Of a stretch of 64,000 nt of DNA, positions 59,145 to 64,000 are shown piece by piece. Location: NCBI GenBank assembly GCA_003213955.1, contig QCMG01000006.1, positions 39,421 through 103,420 of the forward strand, read 5' to 3'. This DNA is from Prochlorococcus sp. AG-418-M08. GTDB lineage: Bacteria; Cyanobacteriota; Cyanobacteriia; PCC-6307; Cyanobiaceae. The first letter of the stretch is position 1; the number at the start of each line of letters is the position of its first letter. Made by a program: the position numbers and the translations under genes. The notes beneath the pieces are model-generated. The model was given only the letters and a program-made list of their open reading frames with translations. It had not been told where the DNA came from and did no database searches.

Positions 59145-60320
59145 ATGAAATCAACAAAAGAATCTGCAAGAGATTCAAAAGGTCTCATTCCCGCTTATGG
59201 AGGAGAACTAAAAGAATTAATTGTTAAGGATAAAAAACTTATATCAAAGCTACTTTCTCAGGTAAGTTATGAGCATGAATGTAGTGATAGAAATGCATGT
59301 GATGTAGAGCTTTTGATGGTTGGGGGGTTTTCTCCGCTAGATGGATTTATGAATGAAGAGCAGTACGAATCGGTAATTAAAAACCATAGAGATACAAATG
59401 GTTTACTTTTTGGATTGCCAATAGTGCTTGATACTAATGATGCACAAATTATTGAAGGTGACACAATTTTGCTCACCTATAAAAAACAAAAAATAGCAGT
59501 ATTAGAAGTAAATTCAAAATGGGAGCCTGATAAATCCACTGAAGCAGAATTTTGTTATGGGACTAATTCGTTGGATCATCCTGCAGTAAAGATGATTTTT
59601 CATGAAAGAGGAAGATTTTATGTAGGTGGTAGGGTATATGGTTTGGAGCTCCCAAATAGAGATTTTCCATGTAAAACACCTAAAGAAGTAAGAGATTTAT
59701 TACCTGCCAATTTTGATGTAGTTGCTTTTCAATGTAGGAATCCAATTCATAGAGCGCATTATGAATTATTTACTAACGCCTTACAATCTGATAATGTTTC
59801 CTCTAATTCAGTTGTATTAGTTCATCCAACCTGCGGTCCAACACAACAAGATGATATCCCAGGAAAAGTTCGATATTTGACATATAAAAAGTTAGAAGAG
59901 GAGATTTCTAATAAGAAAATAAAATGGGCTTTTTTGCCATACTCAATGCATATGGCCGGACCTAGAGAAGCTCTTCAACACATGATTATCAGAAGGAATT
60001 ACGGTTGTACTCATTTTATAATCGGTAGGGATATGGCTGGATGTAAATCAATATCTACTGGGGAAGATTTTTATGGACCTTATGATGCCCAGACTTTTGC
60101 TAACGAATGCGCAGGAGAGTTAATGATGCAAACTGTACCATCAAAAAATTTGGTTTATACAATAGAAAAAGGTTATATAACTGCTGAAGAAGCAAAAGAA
60201 AATAACTTTCAAATAATGAAACTAAGTGGCACTGAATTTAGAAAGAAACTAAGGAATGGTGATCAAATACCTGAATGGTTTGCATTTAAAAGTGTAGTAG
60301 ATGTTCTTAGAAAGTCTTAA
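59145..60320 (+). CDS. sat: ATP sulfurylase (sulfate adenylyltransferase)
   Basis: Sat adenylates sulfate to APS, the first step of assimilation. The 391-residue protein is the Met3/ATPS type with VAFQCRNPIHRAHYEL (the HxxH-containing active site), VHPTCGPTQQDD, and GPREALQHMIIRRNYGCTHFIIGRDMAG. No fused APS kinase domain is present. It starts just after the psbO terminator and may be transcribed from a promoter in the A/T-rich 24 bases that follow it. Confidence 0.97.
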   Translation: MKSTKESARDSKGLIPAYGGELKELIVKDKKLISKLLSQVSYEHECSDRNACDVELLMVGGFSPLDGFMNEEQYESVIKNHRDTNGLLFGLPIVLDTNDAQIIEGDTILLTYKKQKIAVLEVNSKWEPDKSTEAEFCYGTNSLDHPAVKMIFHERGRFYVGGRVYGLELPNRDFPCKTPKEVRDLLPANFDVVAFQCRNPIHRAHYELFTNALQSDNVSSNSVVLVHPTCGPTQQDDIPGKVRYLTYKKLEEEISNKKIKWAFLPYSMHMAGPREALQHMIIRRNYGCTHFIIGRDMAGCKSISTGEDFYGPYDAQTFANECAGELMMQTVPSKNLVYTIEKGYITAEEAKENNFQIMKLSGTEFRKKLRNGDQIPEWFAFKSVVDVLRKS

Positions 60321-60366
60321 TATTGTTTTATTATTAGTATCATAGATTTATTAAAGATTTTTTATC

Positions 60367-62223
60367 GTGAACAAACGTTGGAGAAACGTAGGACTTTACG
60401 TCCTAGCAGTAATTACAGTTATTTTTATAGGGACTTCAGTGTTTGATAAACCCAACACTGATAATGCTACAAAAATACTAAGATATAGTGATTTTATTGA
60501 AGCTGTTCAGGATAAAGAAGTTAGCAGGGTTTTATTATCTCCAGATAATGGTACTGCTCAAGTAGTAGAAAATGATGGAAGTAGATCTGAGGTTAATTTA
60601 GCTCCAGATAAAGATCTACTCAAAATACTTACTGAGAATGATGTAGATATAGCAGTTACTCCAACAAAATTAGCTAATCCATGGCAACAAGCTATAAGTA
60701 GTTTAATCTTTCCTGTTTTATTAATCGGAGGTTTATTTTTCTTATTCAGAAGATCACAAAGTGGTGGCGGCGGCGGTGGAGGTAATCCTGCAATGAGTTT
60801 TGGTAAAAGCAAAGCGAGACTTCAAATGGAACCTTCTACTCAAGTAACTTTTTCAGATGTTGCAGGAGTTGAAGGAGCAAAATTAGAGTTAACTGAAGTT
60901 GTCGATTTTCTTAAAAGCCCTGATAGATTTACTGCAGTTGGAGCAAAAATTCCTAAAGGGGTTCTTTTAGTCGGACCTCCTGGAACAGGAAAAACTCTTT
61001 TAGCTAAGGCAGTTGCAGGTGAAGCAGGTGTTCCATTCTTTTCAATTTCTGGATCAGAGTTTGTGGAAATGTTTGTTGGCGTTGGTGCAAGTAGGGTTAG
61101 AGATTTATTTGAACAAGCAAAAAAAAATGCACCTTGTATAGTCTTTATTGATGAAATTGATGCAGTTGGTCGACAAAGAGGTGCTGGCATGGGAGGAGGA
61201 AATGACGAAAGAGAGCAAACCTTAAACCAACTACTTACTGAAATGGATGGTTTTGAAGGTAATTCTGGAATAATTATAGTTGCAGCAACTAATAGACCAG
61301 ATGTTCTGGACTCAGCTTTAATGAGACCAGGTCGATTTGACAGACAAGTTACGGTAGATAGACCAGATTACGCTGGGAGATTACAAATATTAAATGTCCA
61401 TGCTAAAGATAAAACCCTTTCAAAGGATGTAGACCTTGATAAAGTAGCAAGAAGAACACCTGGATTTACAGGTGCCGATTTGGCCAACCTTTTGAATGAG
61501 GCTGCAATCCTTGCAGCAAGAAAGGATCTGGATACTGTTAGTAATGATGAAGTAGGTGATGCTATCGAGAGAGTAATGGCGGGACCAGAAAAGAAAGACA
61601 GAGTAATAAGTGATAGAAAAAAAGAACTTGTTGCTTACCATGAGGCAGGCCACGCCTTAGTCGGAGCACTAATGCCTGATTATGATCCTGTAGCTAAAGT
61701 CTCAATAATTCCAAGAGGTCAAGCCGGAGGTTTAACCTTTTTTACTCCTAGTGAAGAAAGAATGGAGTCTGGTCTTTACTCACGTTCTTATTTACAAAAC
61801 CAAATGGCTGTAGCTCTCGGAGGAAGAGTTGCTGAAGAAATTGTTTATGGAGAAGAGGAAGTTACTACAGGAGCCTCTAATGATCTACAACAAGTAGCTA
61901 ATGTTGCAAGACAAATGATTACTAAATTTGGAATGAGCGATAAAATCGGTCCAGTAGCATTGGGTCAGTCTCAAGGTGGAATGTTTTTAGGTAGAGATAT
62001 GAGTTCTACAAGAGACTTCTCTGAAGATACAGCAGCCACCATCGACGTAGAGGTTTCTGAACTTGTTGATGTAGCCTACAAGAGAGCGACAAAAGTACTT
62101 ACAGAAAATAGAAGTATTCTTGATGAAATGGCCTCTATGCTAATTGAGAGAGAAACTATTGATACCGAAGATATTCAAGATTTACTAAACCGCTCTGAGG
62201 TAAAAGTTGCAAATTATATCTGA
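60367..62223 (+). CDS. ftsH: ATP-dependent zinc metalloprotease FtsH
   Basis: The 618-residue membrane protease has helices near residues 8-24 and 105-124. A glycine-rich linker follows (GGGGGG near 136-142), then Walker A GPPGTGKT (about 203-210), [13 protein letters not shown], the second region of homology RPGRFDRQ, and the zinc site HEAGHA near 425. FtsH degrades photodamaged D1 in photosystem II repair. The start is GTG. The last 17 bases overlap the aldolase-like gene in another frame. Confidence 0.98.
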   Translation: MNKRWRNVGLYVLAVITVIFIGTSVFDKPNTDNATKILRYSDFIEAVQDKEVSRVLLSPDNGTAQVVENDGSRSEVNLAPDKDLLKILTENDVDIAVTPTKLANPWQQAISSLIFPVLLIGGLFFLFRRSQSGGGGGGGNPAMSFGKSKARLQMEPSTQVTFSDVAGVEGAKLELTEVVDFLKSPDRFTAVGAKIPKGVLLVGPPGTGKTLLAKAVAGEAGVPFFSISGSEFVEMFVGVGASRVRDLFEQAKKNAPCIVFIDEIDAVGRQRGAGMGGGNDEREQTLNQLLTEMDGFEGNSGIIIVAATNRPDVLDSALMRPGRFDRQVTVDRPDYAGRLQILNVHAKDKTLSKDVDLDKVARRTPGFTGADLANLLNEAAILAARKDLDTVSNDEVGDAIERVMAGPEKKDRVISDRKKELVAYHEAGHALVGALMPDYDPVAKVSIIPRGQAGGLTFFTPSEERMESGLYSRSYLQNQMAVALGGRVAEEIVYGEEEVTTGASNDLQQVANVARQMITKFGMSDKIGPVALGQSQGGMFLGRDMSSTRDFSEDTAATIDVEVSELVDVAYKRATKVLTENRSILDEMASMLIERETIDTEDIQDLLNRSEVKVANYI

Positions 62224-62878
62224 TTTTAAAAAATCTGATAATTATTTAAAAAATAAAAGAAATTCCTTCTCTCGTAAAATAGAGTTGACATCTTTTTTTT
62301 TATTAATAAAACCTAATAAAAACATTTATACAAATTCTATTGAGAGGAAATTAGTTGAAAATCAAATAGAAAACTTAATAAAAGAAGGTTTTAGGAATAT
62401 TGAAATTAGTTGGTCTGGTAATAAAAACTGGTTTAATTTTGTATCAAATCTCAAATTTAAGTTCCCAAAACTCAACTTAGGCTCTGCCTCTATAATCAAC
62501 AAAAAGTCAATAGATCAATCTATTAGAATTGGACTAGAATACTCAATGATGAAAGTATGGAATAAGGAACTTTTTAATTATTCAAATTCCAAAAACCATT
62601 TATTAATTCCAGGTATTAATAACATAAAAGATCTAGATGAAGCAATAGATTTGAATTGTAAAATTATCAAAATTTACCCTGTAAAAGATAACATTGGCCA
62701 AATAAATGTATCTCAATATAAAAAAATAGACTTTATAGCAGCTGGAGATCTATCAATATCTGATTTACCATTATATAAATCATTAGGGTATAAAGCTATT
62801 GTAATTGGTGATAAAGGTTTTATTAATAAAAAAATAGATCAAAAGATATATGAATGGATAAAAGAAAAATCAAATTAA
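62207..62878 (+). CDS. KDPG/KHG aldolase-like protein with altered active site
   Basis: The 223-residue TIM-barrel protein resembles 2-keto-3-deoxy-6-phosphogluconate aldolase. The catalytic glutamate is in FRNIEISW (E66) and the Schiff-base lysine is in IIKIYPVK (K155). Several substrate-contact positions differ: Ser70 stands where the family has a phosphate-binding arginine, and IAAGDLS (about 177-183) replaces the usual TGGI loop. The start is a TTG inside ftsH, so the genes are coupled. It is a possible Entner-Doudoroff aldolase, but the changes make substrate uncertain. Confidence 0.65.
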   Translation: MQIISDFKKSDNYLKNKRNSFSRKIELTSFFLLIKPNKNIYTNSIERKLVENQIENLIKEGFRNIEISWSGNKNWFNFVSNLKFKFPKLNLGSASIINKKSIDQSIRIGLEYSMMKVWNKELFNYSNSKNHLLIPGINNIKDLDEAIDLNCKIIKIYPVKDNIGQINVSQYKKIDFIAAGDLSISDLPLYKSLGYKAIVIGDKGFINKKIDQKIYEWIKEKSN

Positions 62879-62888
62879 AGATTTGCTT

Positions 62889-63983
62889 TTATTTGATAAT
62901 TGAACATTGCGCCTGCTGGAGAAGTAGATGATCTGCTAAGACAAGAGCCACCATTGAATCAACCATTGGCACGGCTCTTGGTAAAACACATGGGTCATGG
63001 CGGCCTTTGGCCTTCATCACTACTTCTTTACCATGCTCATTTACAGTTTTCTGTTCTTTTCCAATAGTAGCTGTAGGTTTAAAAGCTATTTTCATTTCTA
63101 TATTTTCGCCATTACTTATACCTCCTTGTATACCTCCTGAATTATTTGTTTTAGTCTTAAGCTTATTTATATCATCAGACTCAATAAATGAATCATTATG
63201 TTCACTGCCTTTTAAATAAGTTCCCGAAAACCCTGAACCTATTTCAAACCCTTTCGTAGCTGGCAAAGACATCAAAGCCTTTGCTAGATCAGCTTCCAAT
63301 TTATCAAAGACAGGCATACCCAATCCTGATGGTACATTTTTCACTAAGCATTCAATAACGCCTCCACAAGAATCACCTTCTTGCTGTAATTCTTTTATTC
63401 TTTCGATCATTTTTGTAGCCACTTTTTCATCAGGGCATCTAACTATATTGGAATCTATTTTGCTTTGAGTAATTTTATTTTTGTTAATTTCAGAATCAAT
63501 ATCATGTATACGTTTAACCCAAGAAAGAATCTCTGTGTTAAATAATCTTTTTAATAGTTGTTTTGCAATAGCACCTGCAGCAACTCTTCCTATAGTCTCT
63601 CTTGCCGAAGCTCTACCACCCCCAGAACCAGCCTGAATTCCATATTTTATATGATATGTTCCGTCTGCATGAGATGGCCGAAAAACTTGCCCCAAATTAC
63701 TGTAATCTCCTGGTCTTTGATCTTTATTTCTAACCAACATCGCAATTGGTGTTCCAAGTGTAATTCCTTCCTTCAAACCACTTAGTATTTCTAATTTATC
63801 TTCTTCATTTCTAGGAGTAGTGATTTTACTTTGACCAGGTCTTCTCCTGTCTAATTCTCTTTGTATAAGATCAACGTCTATTTTTAACTTTGGAGGGCAA
63901 CCATCAAGAATAACCCCAACTGCTCCTCCATGAGATTCTCCAAATGTACTTACACGAAAAATTTTTCCAAAACTACTACTCAT
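62889..63983 (-). CDS. aroC: Chorismate synthase
   Basis: AroC makes chorismate from EPSP in the shikimate pathway using reduced FMN. The 364-residue protein has [23 protein letters not shown] at the start, the [20 protein letters not shown] block, [17 protein letters not shown] [16 protein letters not shown], and the C-terminal [18 protein letters not shown]. It is complete, starts 17 bases from the right edge, and converges on the aldolase-like gene 10 bases away. Confidence 0.98.
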   Translation of the reverse strand: MSSSFGKIFRVSTFGESHGGAVGVILDGCPPKLKIDVDLIQRELDRRRPGQSKITTPRNEEDKLEILSGLKEGITLGTPIAMLVRNKDQRPGDYSNLGQVFRPSHADGTYHIKYGIQAGSGGGRASARETIGRVAAGAIAKQLLKRLFNTEILSWVKRIHDIDSEINKNKITQSKIDSNIVRCPDEKVATKMIERIKELQQEGDSCGGVIECLVKNVPSGLGMPVFDKLEADLAKALMSLPATKGFEIGSGFSGTYLKGSEHNDSFIESDDINKLKTKTNNSGGIQGGISNGENIEMKIAFKPTATIGKEQKTVNEHGKEVVMKAKGRHDPCVLPRAVPMVDSMVALVLADHLLLQQAQCSIIK

Positions 63984-64000
63984 AGAAATATCAAATTGTC

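Noticed and set aside
60558..61653. Minus-strand open frames antisense to ftsH, one with a poly-proline stretch.
   Set aside because: The proline run is the complement of the glycine linker of FtsH; these are shadow frames.

Overview
This window is core chromosome of a high-light-adapted Prochlorococcus (marine picocyanobacterium), or something very close to it. The support is strong A+T bias, very short intergenic gaps, frequent TTG starts, and a purely cyanobacterial gene set: psbK, psbI, psbN, psbH and psbO, the magnesium-chelatase subunit chlD, crtR, ntcA and amt1. Small proteins of cyanobacteria-only families are also present (Ycf20, probably Ycf66, and DUF2555/3084/3146/3155/3177/3181/3769 types). 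I see no phage gene, insertion sequence, CRISPR array, rRNA or genomic-island signature. Family names rest on recognising the protein sequences, not on a search.

Layout. 1-2.6 kb: a YvcK/CofD-type factor (cut by the window edge) diverges from an Mla-type lipid-transport ATPase and its MCE-domain partner. 2.6-17.3 kb: chlD, folK, a Nudix hydrolase, photolyase, a DegT aminotransferase, a thioredoxin-fold protein, fabI, hisB, a carotenoid oxygenase, rdgB, a phosphohexomutase, a two-domain RecB/RNase-H-like nuclease, ygfZ and pyrE. 17.4-27.8 kb: tRNA-Met(CAT), a CorC/HlyC-type protein, a Gfo/Idh oxidoreductase, psbK, tgt, cobS, a histidine kinase, a DUF3155 gene preceded by a candidate structured RNA, an esterase, purH, DoxX and ispH. 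27.8-37.3 kb: amt1 with an NtcA box and a strong terminator, sfsA, murJ, two small genes, tRNA-Arg(ACG), glyA, cinA and leuCD. 37.3-41 kb: an LptD-like outer-membrane protein, the psbI/psbN/psbH cluster and pth. 41-48.7 kb: a RuvC-like protein, DUF3084, ntcA, a degenerate P-loop protein, dcd, thyX, a TxlA-like thioredoxin, glmM, trmB and DUF3177. 48.7-64 kb: ileS, a Ycf66-like protein, tRNA-Leu(TAG), crtR, gatC, a 3-methyladenine glycosylase, pyrB, ycf20, DUF2555-coaBC, psbO, sat, ftsH, an aldolase-like gene and aroC.

How the genes fit together. Nitrogen control is represented by ntcA, with an almost textbook NtcA-activated promoter of its own, and by amt1, with a perfect GTA-N8-TAC site. Nucleotide supply is spread along the window (pyrE, pyrB, purH, dcd, thyX, rdgB). 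Photosystem II genes supply small subunits (psbK, psbI, psbH), an assembly factor (psbN), the oxygen-evolving-complex protein (psbO) and the repair protease (ftsH). Envelope biogenesis is covered by mlaFD, murJ, glmM and the LptD-like protein.

The window is mostly ordinary core genome and I do not see a clear new multi-gene system. The best second-look items are crtR with no ATG/GTG/TTG start, a GC-enriched three-stem RNA candidate in front of the DUF3155 gene, an aldolase-like protein that has lost substrate-binding residues, a CobO/BtuR-like protein that has lost its Walker A lysine, a nuclease whose RecB site looks dead while its RNase-H-like site looks intact, and a hairpin at the probable 5' end of the amt1 transcript.
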